From the NCBI RefSeq assembly GCF_028694605.1, contig NZ_JAQVKP010000003.1, positions 62,001-126,000 of the forward strand: DNA of 64,000 nt, in the 5' to 3' direction. The notes below the pieces were generated by a model. The model did not search any database. It had not been told where the DNA came from and saw nothing but the letters and a program-made list of their open reading frames with translations. Below are positions 1 through 8,895 of the stretch, in pieces. Position 1 is the stretch's first letter, and each line of letters begins with the position of its first letter. Made by a program: the position numbers and the translations under genes. Source of the stretch: Sulfurimonas sp. (lineage in GTDB: Bacteria > Campylobacterota > Campylobacteria > Campylobacterales > Sulfurimonadaceae).

Positions 1-2139
1 CAAAAGTATAAGTTTGTTTTTTACCTCTTTGTTCTCAAATATCTCGTTGTCTTGGGGTTTATAAGTAGCCAAAGTGTGGTTCACCAGCTCTTTTAGCTCC
101 ATAATTTTCTCAAAACTAAGCACCTCATAAAACCTTGGCAGTTCCTCAAAAAACGCTATAAAAGCATTTGCATTTTGTACATTCACCTTTTTGAGTGCTA
201 CGCTCTTCATCATCTCCACCATTGCATACTCACAAGCCACTCTATTTACAGGGTACCACTCAAATAGAGCTTCAACTACATAGATGAGATTTGAGAGATA
301 GTTTTCCTCATTTTCATCACAAATCCCCGCAAACATAAGCGTGAGAAAGTTGATGAGTTTTTTGTCGGTTGTAAGTGTTTTGCTTTGGCTGAGTGAAATT
401 TCTGCACTGCCCACCAACTCGTACTCTACCATTTTGCCCGTAAACCAGTTGAGCGAACTGTCTCTGTTCTCCGTTATGACAACAAGTCTGTTGAGCGTAG
501 CTATAAGAAGTCCGAAGCGTTGGCAAAGATGGGCAAAAAAGGTTCTGTGCTCTTCGTTATTCTCGTCATAAAACCCTTGAAAATACTCAAGCACCTGCTC
601 AAAATGATTCGGTATATACTTCATCTCATCCCATATAATCTTTGAGAGATGCCCCTCGTACATCATAAATGTTTCATTTTCAAAGTCAAAATAATCCGCT
701 CTTGCGTACTCTAAAAAATCGGTTATCTTGTGGTAGATATGTTTCGCAAAGTTTATCATCAGCGGCATCTCCAAAGTCGCCCTTGCTCTTTGCTCAGCTG
801 TCATCTGGCTCATATCTATGCCCGCCATCGCACTTTCAAACTGCTCTCTTGAAGACATCTCGGCACCATCGGCTAGTTTGACAACTCTGTCATTATAATC
901 ATAAAACCTCTCAAGCTCTTTTTTACTAAGTGTCGCCAAGTATGTAAATAAAAGCCCGTTGTCACTGCTAGAAACCAGTTCGTTAAACTCATCGCTAGTG
1001 AGCAGTACTATCTCATTAACAGTATTATTTGAAAAATCGACATCATCGTATTGGGAATTTTTGATTTTGAGATAGTTTGGCACAACTCTATCATCATCAG
1101 GAAGATTGCCACGCACCAATAAATCTTCAAAACTCTTGATTCTCTCTGTTTTTGAAGATTCTGTAAAAATATCTTGCAGTCTGCTTAATCGTTCTCTACA
1201 CTCCCCATCAAGTGTCAAATACTCATGCTTAATGCCAACACTTACATACTCCCCGTTTTTCTTTTTGAAGTTTACGGGGAGTTCAATGCTCATATCAAAA
1301 ATATCTGCGCTACAGTATTGGTTCCACTCTATTGTTCCCATGTTGGCGTCTGCAAGTATCTCTTCATAACCGCTTGGTACTTCCATCGCCCAGACCTTTG
1401 CACCCCAAAGTCCGTAGTTCATCAAATCTGACTGTGTTTTTAATGTGGGTATGAGTTCAAGATAACTTGAAAGTTCTATTTTGCTTAGGTCGATTTTTGC
1501 TTTTAAACTATCACTTAAGCCGAGTGTATCTTTAACCTGCGATATGAGTCTCTTGGTTTTTAAATCATAGATGAAATACTCTTTTTCATTATGAGAGATA
1601 ATAAGGATGTTTCCGAACGCTTTGATATACTTGTATTCAAACGGCAAAGCCAAATGCTCCGTTTCTACATCATAAACACCTAAAAGTCCATGGCTGTCTC
1701 TAAATATCTGGTAACCAAATCGAAATGGATTCTCTTTTGGATAAATTAGCTTGTCATTATCCAGTATCATATGAAACTCTATATCTTTTATAGTCGTCCA
1801 TATTAGTTGCGAAGATTTTGGGATATTTTTCAAATCATCTTTATCATAAAGAGTGATTCTCTCTAGCCTTGTAAGTAAAAAAAGCGGGTAGGTTTCTGAG
1901 GCCAAAACCTCTTTTATGCTTATCTCTTCGACCTGTTCGCTTTGAGATGAAGCTTCTTGGAGATTTAGGAAAAACCTCCCGTAGCTGTTCTTGTAAACTT
2001 TTACATCTTGTATGTTTTGAAGCTTCTTTTTAAAATCCTCTGTAGATTTTATCCCATGTACAAAATCAACCCAAAAAAAATAGCTTTTGAGAAGTTTTTT
2101 CGTTGGATTTGGAAAAAAGTAACCATATATCGTTTTCAT
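1..2139 (-). CDS. Large protein of unknown function, 3' end beyond window
   Basis: Reading leftward from an ATG the frame stays open for 713 codons to the window edge, so the C-terminus is missing. I do not recognise the family. It starts MKTIYGYFFPNPTKKLLKSY, has no signal peptide or clear membrane segment and looks cytosolic. Around residues 130-190 two short beta-rich stretches (GLLGVYDVET, KEYFIYDLKT) loosely resemble WG-type repeats; the rest is mainly helical and acidic. It lies 38 bases after the secreted protein gene and is probably co-transcribed with it. A strong GGAGG sits about 22 bases upstream of the ATG, too far for direct use. It is better placed for a TTG-started six-codon frame whose TGA overlaps this ATG (ATGA), so translation may be coupled. 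That the frame is real is well supported by its length and codon use; its function is unknown. Confidence 0.85.
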   Translation of the reverse strand, partial: MKTIYGYFFPNPTKKLLKSYFFWVDFVHGIKSTEDFKKKLQNIQDVKVYKNSYGRFFLNLQEASSQSEQVEEISIKEVLASETYPLFLLTRLERITLYDKDDLKNIPKSSQLIWTTIKDIEFHMILDNDKLIYPKENPFRFGYQIFRDSHGLLGVYDVETEHLALPFEYKYIKAFGNILIISHNEKEYFIYDLKTKRLISQVKDTLGLSDSLKAKIDLSKIELSSYLELIPTLKTQSDLMNYGLWGAKVWAMEVPSGYEEILADANMGTIEWNQYCSADIFDMSIELPVNFKKKNGEYVSVGIKHEYLTLDGECRERLSRLQDIFTESSKTERIKSFEDLLVRGNLPDDDRVVPNYLKIKNSQYDDVDFSNNTVNEIVLLTSDEFNELVSSSDNGLLFTYLATLSKKELERFYDYNDRVVKLADGAEMSSREQFESAMAGIDMSQMTAEQRARATLEMPLMINFAKHIYHKITDFLEYARADYFDFENETFMMYEGHLSKIIWDEMKYIPNHFEQVLEYFQGFYDENNEEHRTFFAHLCQRFGLLIATLNRLVVITENRDSSLNWFTGKMVEYELVGSAEISLSQSKTLTTDKKLINFLTLMFAGICDENEENYLSNLIYVVEALFEWYPVNRVACEYAMVEMMKSVALKKVNVQNANAFIAFFEELPRFYEVLSFEKIMELKELVNHTLATYKPQDNEIFENKEVKNKLILL

Positions 2140-2177
2140 AGTGCCATATCTTTCAATTTTTCCTCCGGCAAAACACA

Positions 2178-3788
2178 TTAATTGCACGGTTTCCAGTTGT
2201 TATACTGGTCCCAAAGAAGTGAGCCTTGGTAGATATCGACACCTTTATAGCTTCTCATCACTTTTGGATCCGCAATGCGAATCTGGATACGATCACCGCT
2301 TTTACCTTCGACAAATGCCGATACTTCATACGAATCACAACCGAAAAGTCCGCATGTTTGCATTTTATTACAAACCTTATCGCCTATATTTTTAGGTTGG
2401 TTGTAGAGTTTATTTTCTTGCGCTTGACGCTTTTGTGCTTCTGCATCTTTTGCTGCTTGTTTACGAGCCTCTTCATCTTTTTCTTTTTGCTTCTGGTTTT
2501 GTGCCGCTATCTGTTGCTGTTTAAATTTTTTCAAACTCTCATTGGAGACAACTTTGACACTTGATACAGAGAGCGTATCATCAAAAGATATTAACGGTAC
2601 ATATTTGTTATCTTGTATATCTTGTTTGAAAGTTTTTGCAACTGATAGTGCAACATCAAACTCAACAGAGCTTTGAAAACTTGAGTCGTTAGCGGCAAAC
2701 ACAATTCCTCTCATCTTTTGAGTATCAGCATCATATTTTAAATCTTTAAAATAAGGTTTACCCAGTACGACACTTAGTGCGTATTTCATCGACTTTTCGT
2801 ATATTTGCTGCTTTATGGATTCGTTATCTAGCTTACTTATCTGCGTTTGATAAATAGCGTCTGCTTCTTGGAGTTGCTTTTCGTACTGCTCCATCAACAC
2901 TTTGTTTTTTTCCTGTGTTATTTGCTTACTTTTTTCCCATTCTGCAAATATGAGTGATTTTCTTTTTTCAAAATCAGCAGTCGTTTCAAACTCTCCTTTA
3001 GTAAAAGTAGGTGCCGGGGGGAAATTTAACATCACAGGGACTGCTATGGTTTTTTTGACTGGGGTTAGCTCCGCTTTGGTTAAAAGCTCTGCCAAGCGTT
3101 TAATCTTGCCGCGGGTATCTAACGACTTATCTTCATAAACTGTTTTTTCAATATCAGAGGCTGTTCGCACAAGGATGACGGGGTCATTCCAGTCGCCATG
3201 ATTATAATACCACCATTTGCCATCACCCATATTTTGAGCACGAATCCATCGCGTGTAAAAGTAATCTATTCTGTATCTATCTTTGAGGCGTCCTTCTCTA
3301 AAACATTGATTTTCTTTCCATAATTTTAAAGCAGGGGCATTTTCATTATCAGAATACCTTTGATTTGGCACACGCCAACCAGACATTTCATTTATAACAA
3401 CATCATTAATTTTAGATATAGGCAACTTCGCTTTGTATAAAAGAGCTTCACCGCTTGCTATTTGATCCGCATCATTTGTATCTAATAAAACATGATTAAA
3501 TTCTATTCTTTCTCCAAACCCACCTGCCTTCCATTTCTCATGACATGTCTCAATATTTTTAGGATTAGCCACTGGTCTGTAATCGGCATTTTTGTTATAC
3601 ATAGAAGGAATAGCCACAAAACGACCTTTATGATAAAAAGTATCGTAATACCCTCCCGCAAAATCGACTTTTGCTTCCCAGACAATATTTTCTGATTGTC
3701 TTGATGCACTAATAACTTCACTTTGTGAAACATTCGCAGATAACGAAGTGATTATGAGCGATAAAACTATAATTATTTTGTGTTGCAT
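2178..3788 (-). CDS. Secreted or periplasmic protein of unknown function (536 aa)
   Basis: An N-terminal signal peptide is visible (MQHKIIIVLSLIITSLSANV), so export by Sec is likely. Residues about 25-230 form a globular, aromatic-rich domain with several cysteines. Residues about 250-350 and 425-465 are charged and predicted coiled coil (runs such as KQKEKDEEARKQAAKDAEAQ). The last 60 residues hold four cysteines (VCNKMQTCGLFGCDS and the final PCN). The start has a good AGGAGA site and overlaps the end of the upstream small membrane protein by 16 bases, which suggests translational coupling. I do not recognise the family. The long helices with basic and acidic blocks could span periplasm or bind another envelope protein; that is inference only. 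Confidence 0.85.
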   Translation of the reverse strand: MQHKIIIVLSLIITSLSANVSQSEVISASRQSENIVWEAKVDFAGGYYDTFYHKGRFVAIPSMYNKNADYRPVANPKNIETCHEKWKAGGFGERIEFNHVLLDTNDADQIASGEALLYKAKLPISKINDVVINEMSGWRVPNQRYSDNENAPALKLWKENQCFREGRLKDRYRIDYFYTRWIRAQNMGDGKWWYYNHGDWNDPVILVRTASDIEKTVYEDKSLDTRGKIKRLAELLTKAELTPVKKTIAVPVMLNFPPAPTFTKGEFETTADFEKRKSLIFAEWEKSKQITQEKNKVLMEQYEKQLQEADAIYQTQISKLDNESIKQQIYEKSMKYALSVVLGKPYFKDLKYDADTQKMRGIVFAANDSSFQSSVEFDVALSVAKTFKQDIQDNKYVPLISFDDTLSVSSVKVVSNESLKKFKQQQIAAQNQKQKEKDEEARKQAAKDAEAQKRQAQENKLYNQPKNIGDKVCNKMQTCGLFGCDSYEVSAFVEGKSGDRIQIRIADPKVMRSYKGVDIYQGSLLWDQYNNWKPCN

Positions 3789-4207
3789 GGTTTCTCCTGA
3801 TTTATATATTTTTGAATCTTTTTCGACAAATGGCTTGATTTACTAGCTAGATGACCTTCAATAAAGCCTTTTAATGCACCGTATTTTTTAATAGTCTCAC
3901 AAATATAGTGTTCCCATGGCTCTTGTGTATGTATCGGTAAATAATCAATTTGAAGTATAACTTGTTCTAAAAAATCTGCATACATTTCGAGAACTATATA
4001 TGCCTTAGCTCCATGTTTTGTACCCAACAAATACTCTTTAACATCAGAAGACTCAAGCATTAGTTTTTGCAATTCAAACATTCTTGTATAGAGCGCATCA
4101 ATGGCATCATTTTGGTTTTGAACCTTCATCTCTTTGATTTGCTTTGATGCATAAAGAGCAACACCAAGCATACCTACATCCGCAATTGCGCTTATCCAAT
4201 CAGCCAT
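3773..4207 (-). CDS. Small membrane-anchored protein of unknown function (144 aa)
   Basis: The start is placed at the ATG giving MADWISAIAD because AAAGGAGA precedes it by 8 bases; a frame ten codons longer exists but lacks a ribosome site. Residues about 4-22 (ISAIADVGMLGVALYAS) form one hydrophobic helix, followed by a helical soluble region containing KQIKEMKVQNQNDAIDALYT. That architecture (one N-terminal helix followed by a cytosolic helical domain) is seen in many small proteins of unknown function. It is the first gene of a three-gene leftward set with the secreted 536-residue protein and the large protein at the window edge, and overlaps the former by 16 bases. No function is assigned. 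Confidence 0.75.
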   Translation of the reverse strand: MADWISAIADVGMLGVALYASKQIKEMKVQNQNDAIDALYTRMFELQKLMLESSDVKEYLLGTKHGAKAYIVLEMYADFLEQVILQIDYLPIHTQEPWEHYICETIKKYGALKGFIEGHLASKSSHLSKKIQKYINQEKPCNTK

Positions 4208-4268
4208 TGTACTGTCTCCTTTTTTATAATTTACCATAAAAATACGATTTTCCTATGCCATTGTTTTT

Positions 4269-6251
4269 CTAAAAAGGTAAAGAGTAGTTAAATCCGCTCC
4301 AAAAAGTTGGGTCTTCGCCCTCTGTTGTTCTGTTGAGTGTAAGCGTGAATTTTGAACTGTTTTCAAAAGTGTGTTCAAGTCCTACAGTAGCTCTTAGCCA
4401 GTTTTGGTCGTATTTTCTGCCCTCAATATCAAAAGAGCTAAGTCCCACGATTTGACCGCTTACCCCATTTCCTCTCTCTTGGATTCTATGTACACCTTCA
4501 AGAGTAGTTATTAAAACATTTGAGTCATTTAGCTTGAAGTTTGCATCTACCCCCACACGCCAATCACTTATATTTTCTTTTGACTTATCATAAATTGCCG
4601 GAAATCCGCCGCCGCTCTCACTGTAGGCATCTTGTGTTATTTTGATATGGTCAAATTCAACATATGGGAAAAAAGTATCAAGCTGATATTGCAATCTTTG
4701 TTTAAACGCCAAGAACGACTGTTTGGTATCCCCGCTTGAGTACGTCAGTGTTCCTGCATTGTCATAGCCTCTTTTTATACTTAAGTCGTTTTTTCCATAC
4801 GCCAAAGTCGTAGTAGCGTAAAGCGGTATATCTTTAAACGGTTTGATGTCTGTATCTGCTACGATATACTCTCCGTCGCTGTCCACCTCTCCTTTGTAGT
4901 CAAGTTTGCTCTCTCCAAAGAGTTTTCCAAAAGCTATACTGTAAGTAAATCTTTCACTCTCTTTGATGCTTATCCCGATTTCGCCTACATATCCGTCATC
5001 TTTTGTATTGTGTCTGTTGTCATGTGAAATGTCTCCTGCTACCCACATCACTCGTTTGTCATCCAAAGCTCTTCTGTTTGCGGGATGTCCGTGGGCACCG
5101 TGCAGCAGTGTAGATACACTTGTAACAGTTTGAGGAATGATGCCGTTGATGCTCTCTAGTGAAGCGCCAAAGTCGCTAAGCCCTATCATACCTTGTCCTG
5201 CTTTGGCGATAAATGCTTCATGAGCGTTAGTGGAAGCACCTTGTCCAACAACAACATTTCCATCGGCACTGACACCTGTTGCTTTTGTATCGCTCCATCC
5301 GCTAAGCGTGTAGCCACTCTCTAAGAGCCATTCGCCCAAAGTTTGCATTCCTTTGGTTTGTGTCCAACGAAAAGCTTCATTACCGCTAGCAGAGTTACTC
5401 TGTCCGACTATCACGCTTCCGTCGGCATTTACAGCGAAAGCTTTACTATAAAAACCTCCGCCTGCCAAATCTCCAAGACCAACCATGCCGCCAGCTTGTG
5501 TCCAACGAAAAGCTTCATCACCATTGGCTGAATTACCAATCCCAACCACTACACTTCCATCAGCATTGACGCCCATAGCTATACTATCAAAAACTCCACC
5601 TGCCAAATCGCCAAGACCGACCATGCCGCCAGCTTGTGTCCAACGAAAAGCTTCATCACCGTTAGCAGAGTTACTCCTTCCAACCACAACACTTCCATCG
5701 GCACTGACGCCAATAGCTATACTATCAAAACTTCCTCCTGCCAAATCTCCAAGACCAACCATACCGCCAGCTTGTGTCCAACGAAAAGCTTCATATCCAT
5801 TGGCTGAGTTGCTCTCTCCAACCACAACACTTCCATCGGCACTGACGCCCATAGCTGTACTGAAAAAAAACCCGCCTGCCAAATCGCCAAGACCGACCAT
5901 GCCGCCACCTTGTGTCCAACGAAATGCTTCGTAACCATTAGCAGAGATACTTATCCCAACCACTACGCCTCCATCAGCACTGACACTATTAGCATCGCTA
6001 TAAAAACTTCCGCCTGTCAAATCTCCAAGACCAACCATACCGCCCTCTTGCGTCCAGCGAAAAGCTTCATATCCATTAGCTGAACTACTAAGTCCAACTA
6101 CTACACTTCCGTCGGCATTCACAGCCCTAGCTATACCATAAAGATCTCCTCCAGCCAAATCGCCAAGAGCGACCATGGACGCACCGTATAATGCGCTAGA
6201 CGATAGCAGAAGTGCTAACGCTATCAATGATATTTTTAACTCTTTTTGCAT
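4269..6251 (-). CDS. Autotransporter with HAF-type repeats
   Basis: This encodes a 660-residue type V secretion protein. Residues 1-24 are a signal peptide. Residues 26-301 are six consecutive 46-residue repeats (core MVGLGDLAGG...VSADGSVVVG...EAFRWTQAGG) matching the HAF-family extracellular repeat pattern. Residues 302-357 are a seventh, diverged copy. A short linker leads to a C-terminal beta-barrel of about 270 residues with alternating hydrophobic strands and the terminal aromatic signature SLPF expected for BAM recognition. The barrel should sit in the outer membrane and display the repeat passenger. The AAGGAAATTTA stretch before the ATG supports the start. It is divergent from the sensor kinase 99 bases away. 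The ligand is unknown; adhesion is the usual guess for such passengers. Confidence 0.88.
   Translation of the reverse strand: MQKELKISLIALALLLSSSALYGASMVALGDLAGGDLYGIARAVNADGSVVVGLSSSANGYEAFRWTQEGGMVGLGDLTGGSFYSDANSVSADGGVVVGISISANGYEAFRWTQGGGMVGLGDLAGGFFFSTAMGVSADGSVVVGESNSANGYEAFRWTQAGGMVGLGDLAGGSFDSIAIGVSADGSVVVGRSNSANGDEAFRWTQAGGMVGLGDLAGGVFDSIAMGVNADGSVVVGIGNSANGDEAFRWTQAGGMVGLGDLAGGGFYSKAFAVNADGSVIVGQSNSASGNEAFRWTQTKGMQTLGEWLLESGYTLSGWSDTKATGVSADGNVVVGQGASTNAHEAFIAKAGQGMIGLSDFGASLESINGIIPQTVTSVSTLLHGAHGHPANRRALDDKRVMWVAGDISHDNRHNTKDDGYVGEIGISIKESERFTYSIAFGKLFGESKLDYKGEVDSDGEYIVADTDIKPFKDIPLYATTTLAYGKNDLSIKRGYDNAGTLTYSSGDTKQSFLAFKQRLQYQLDTFFPYVEFDHIKITQDAYSESGGGFPAIYDKSKENISDWRVGVDANFKLNDSNVLITTLEGVHRIQERGNGVSGQIVGLSSFDIEGRKYDQNWLRATVGLEHTFENSSKFTLTLNRTTEGEDPTFWSGFNYSLPF
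5349..6176 (-). repeat. Six tandem 138-bp repeats within the autotransporter gene
   Basis: Six in-frame units of exactly 138 bp (46 codons) are highly similar in DNA as well as protein. For example the block reading caccgccagcttgtgtccaa on the plus strand recurs with few changes at about 5489, 5627 and 5765. Conservation at the DNA level suggests recent duplication or gene conversion, and copy number is likely to vary between strains by recombination or slippage. Each unit has an invariant DG-VVVG turn and a terminal EAFRWTQ. Differences cluster at residues 11-18 and 29-31 of the unit. Confidence 0.85.
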
Positions 6252-6285
6252 TAAATTTCCTTTTTTGCTTATTGTAGTCTTGTCA

Positions 6286-6309
6286 CGTTATATTTTGCGT
6301 TATATTTTG
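6286..6309. promoter_or_regulatory. Tandem 12-bp direct repeat in divergent promoter region
   Basis: The 12-mer CGTTATATTTTG occurs twice with no spacer, between the autotransporter start and the sensor kinase start. Direct repeats in a 99-bp divergent intergenic region are a common form of regulator binding site, and OmpR-type regulators (one is encoded at 8.1-8.8 kb) typically bind direct repeats. The link to that regulator is inference. It could alternatively be part of an AT-rich promoter for either gene. Confidence 0.35.
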
Positions 6310-6350
6310 TATTTTTAGGTTTATTATAAAAATATCGATACTATTACGGT

Positions 6351-8120
6351 ATGAAATCTATTTTGCAACTCATTTTTTTGTTCTTTTTACTCACTTTAAG
6401 TACCGATGCAAAAACCATCGATATTTATCAAAGCGATACGGATATCTCACTGCTTGAGCACTCTGAGCTTTACATAGATAAGGGCGCAAAACAGAGCTGC
6501 GATTCTCTTTGTCCAAGCCCTGAACTCTTTGCCCCTTTTGCACATTCGTATATCAACAACGGCTATACAACCGATGAAGCGGTGTGGGTGCGATTTACTC
6601 TCAAGAACAACTCCCAAAAGCCTATGGAAAGAGTGCTTCATATCGACAACTCTATAGCGGATTCGGTTATTTTGTATGCGCCAGACAGTTTGCCTCTATA
6701 CTCAGGCATACTGTTTCGTCCCGAATTTGACGGGATTTTAGATTTCTATTTTCCATTAACATTGCCGCCAAATATAGAACAAACCTACTATTTGCGGGTT
6801 CTGTCCAACTCGTGCAGCACGAACTTTCATCTCAATCTTGAGACAAAAGATATATTATGGAAAAAATCACTTACGCATCAACTCATACTAATGGCTGCCT
6901 TATCACTACTGGCTACGCTCATTGTCTATAACCTGTTTTTGTTTTTATTTACCCACGAGAAAATCTACCTCTATTATGTAGCAGCTACTTTTTTCATTAC
7001 CTACAATCACCTCTCCTATACGGGGATGAATCTGCATCTTTTTGGTCTGTTTTTTCCTTTGAAAGAGTTTGCGGATATCAATCGTATAGATGCGTATTTT
7101 GGCATTTACTACATCGGTTTTGCTATTATATTTACCTTGTTGTTCGTCCGAGAATTTATGTCAATCAGTGCATTTGTAAAAATCGATTGGATGATTAAAG
7201 GGCAGATGGCTGTTGCCGTAGTGCTTATGGCACTCTCGTCAGGTTCGTTTTATCTCCTTGAACAGCTGATTTATATGGGATTGTTCGCTACGGCATTTAT
7301 CCTCTGCACTGCAATCTATCTCTTTATAAAAAAGCACGAAAACAGTATCTACTTTCTAGTCGGATGGGGCGTAAACGCTCTTGGGCAATTTTTCTTTTTG
7401 CTCTACAACATGGGCGTATATCTAAGTGATGGAAACTACTGGTATTTTTACGAAATCTCCATCACATTTGAAGCACTTTTATTTTCTGTCGTTCTTGCTA
7501 AAAAACTCAACCGTGCAAAAGCGCTTGCATCGGCACTCGATACACAAAAAATCCTTATCAAAGAGCTTCACCATCGTGTAAAAAACAATCTTCAGTTTAT
7601 CGTCTCGCTTTATCGCCTTAAGCTAAAAAAACATCTGACCAATGAAGGACGGATACTGCTCAAAGAGGCAGAACAAAACATTCGTTCCATCGGAAAGATT
7701 CATGAGATACTCTATGCCAGACAAAATCTTTCTCATCTTGATGCTTCTTTATATTTTGGCGATTTGGTTCAAGAGATACAAAAAAGTTTTACGACCCAAA
7801 ACATAGCTATATCGATTGAGGGGGAAGCGCATATCAAAATCGAACAAGCGCTCTACTGCGGCATTATTATAAATGAGCTTGTTACAAATGCCCTCAAATA
7901 CGCTTTTGATGCAACAGGCGGACATATCGCGCTCTCTCTTGGCACAAACGGCATTCAAAATACTTTATCCGTATGCGACAACGGCAGGGGGTTTGACTAT
8001 GAGGGGTGCGAACACTCATTTGGTTTGAGCCTGATTCGCAGACTTGTCGAAGAGGAATTAAAAGGGCAGATGAGCGTAAAAACCGATAACGGAAGCTGCT
8101 TTACGATAGTGTGGAGCTAA
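6351..8120 (+). CDS. 7TMR-DISM sensor histidine kinase
   Basis: The 589-residue protein has a signal peptide (residues 1-20) and a periplasmic 7TMR-DISM extracellular domain to about residue 165. Seven membrane helices follow (about 175-385), then a coiled segment, a HisKA_2-type dimerisation/phosphoacceptor box around residue 405 (ELHHRVKNNLQ), and a HATPase domain with N box NELVTNALKYA and G box DNGRGFDYEG. It should sense an extracytoplasmic or membrane signal, autophosphorylate on the first His pair, and pass phosphate to a response regulator. The neighbouring convergent gene encodes the likely partner; the two stop codons overlap by four bases. The ligand cannot be read from sequence, though this ectodomain often resembles sugar-binding folds. 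No strong Shine-Dalgarno sequence precedes the ATG. Confidence 0.9.
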   Translation: MKSILQLIFLFFLLTLSTDAKTIDIYQSDTDISLLEHSELYIDKGAKQSCDSLCPSPELFAPFAHSYINNGYTTDEAVWVRFTLKNNSQKPMERVLHIDNSIADSVILYAPDSLPLYSGILFRPEFDGILDFYFPLTLPPNIEQTYYLRVLSNSCSTNFHLNLETKDILWKKSLTHQLILMAALSLLATLIVYNLFLFLFTHEKIYLYYVAATFFITYNHLSYTGMNLHLFGLFFPLKEFADINRIDAYFGIYYIGFAIIFTLLFVREFMSISAFVKIDWMIKGQMAVAVVLMALSSGSFYLLEQLIYMGLFATAFILCTAIYLFIKKHENSIYFLVGWGVNALGQFFFLLYNMGVYLSDGNYWYFYEISITFEALLFSVVLAKKLNRAKALASALDTQKILIKELHHRVKNNLQFIVSLYRLKLKKHLTNEGRILLKEAEQNIRSIGKIHEILYARQNLSHLDASLYFGDLVQEIQKSFTTQNIAISIEGEAHIKIEQALYCGIIINELVTNALKYAFDATGGHIALSLGTNGIQNTLSVCDNGRGFDYEGCEHSFGLSLIRRLVEEELKGQMSVKTDNGSCFTIVWS

Positions 8121-8776
8121 TTTTTGAGAATGTAACCGCCATACTTGACCGACTCAAACGAGAGTTTATCAACTTTTGTTCTGAGACGGTGAAACAACTG
8201 TCTGCGTGAGGTATCGTTTATAGACTGATTGCACCAGACGACATCGTCTATGTGCGCAAAAGGGACGACTTGCCCGCGTGAATTTAACAGCAGTAAAAAG
8301 AGTTGATGCTCTTTTGTCGTCAGAGTTATCGGCTCATCATCACAAAAGAGTTGTTGTATCTTAGAATCATATCGGTATCCTGAACCGATTTCAATCGAAG
8401 AGTTGAGTGTTTTTATTTTTAAAGCACACAGTTTTACTCCCGCGATAAGCTCATCTTCATTAAAAGGTTTTAGCAAGTACCCTGAAAAATCGACTTGTGC
8501 AGCACGAACAAGAGTAGCCTCATCGTGGTATGAAGTAAGAAATAAAACAGGAGTAAGATAGAGCCTCTGAAGCATTTTTGCCGCTTCGATGCCATCAGCC
8601 GAGCCTTTAATCTGAATATCGGATACAACAAGATGCATACTACATTTATCGGCTAATTTTAATGCCGATGGCATATCCGAGACAATATATCCGACAACAC
8701 CGTCCATCTCATCTACGATACTCTTAATATCCATCGCAATAACCGGATCGTCTTCGATTATCAATACATTTAGCAT
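8117..8776 (-). CDS. Response regulator, receiver plus OmpR-type winged helix
   Basis: The 219-residue protein has a canonical receiver: acidic pair E8-D9-D10, phosphoacceptor D53 (VVSDIQ), T81, and K103 (LLKPF). A C-terminal domain (about 130-219) has the OmpR/PhoB trans_reg_C pattern (LTTKEHQLFLLLLNSRGQVV, then RRQLFHRLRTKV). It is therefore a phosphorylation-controlled DNA-binding regulator, probably paired with the adjacent histidine kinase. The ATG has an AAAGGAAT site. Its upstream region is occupied by a 100-bp inverted-repeat element ending 19 bases before the ATG, so its promoter may lie within that element. Targets are unknown; the divergent region upstream of the kinase contains a direct repeat that would be a natural candidate. 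Confidence 0.9.
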   Translation of the reverse strand: MLNVLIIEDDPVIAMDIKSIVDEMDGVVGYIVSDMPSALKLADKCSMHLVVSDIQIKGSADGIEAAKMLQRLYLTPVLFLTSYHDEATLVRAAQVDFSGYLLKPFNEDELIAGVKLCALKIKTLNSSIEIGSGYRYDSKIQQLFCDDEPITLTTKEHQLFLLLLNSRGQVVPFAHIDDVVWCNQSINDTSRRQLFHRLRTKVDKLSFESVKYGGYILKN

Positions 8777-8795
8777 TGCAATTCCTTTGTTTAAA

Positions 8796-8895
8796 TCTAT
8801 TAGACTTCTTGCGTAACCATGAACAAAACACCCTTTGAGAGGCTCAGGGCGAACGGTGGTATATTTTACAATTAAAGGTTAAGAAGTCTAATAGA
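8796..8895. mobile_element. Small inverted-repeat element (MITE-like or REP-like)
   Basis: Perfect 15-bp arms TCTATTAGACTTCTT (8796-8810) and its reverse complement (8881-8895) enclose 70 bp. Inside lies CCCTTTGAGAGGCTCAGGG (8831-8849) followed by CGAAC. This hyphenated palindrome strongly resembles a repeat (CCCTTCGACAAGCTCAGGG type) found dispersed between genes in many unrelated bacteria. The right arm contains the last codons and TAG stop of guaD, so the element is fused to that gene's end. There is no coding capacity. It could be a non-autonomous mobile element or a structured 3' end that forms a long hairpin; no target-site duplication is obvious. Confidence 0.55.

Noticed and set aside
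5485-5934. Plus-strand 149-codon frame with repeated PPACVQRKAS-type units
   Set aside because: It is the antisense reading of the autotransporter's 138-bp repeats; the regularity comes from the real gene on the other strand.
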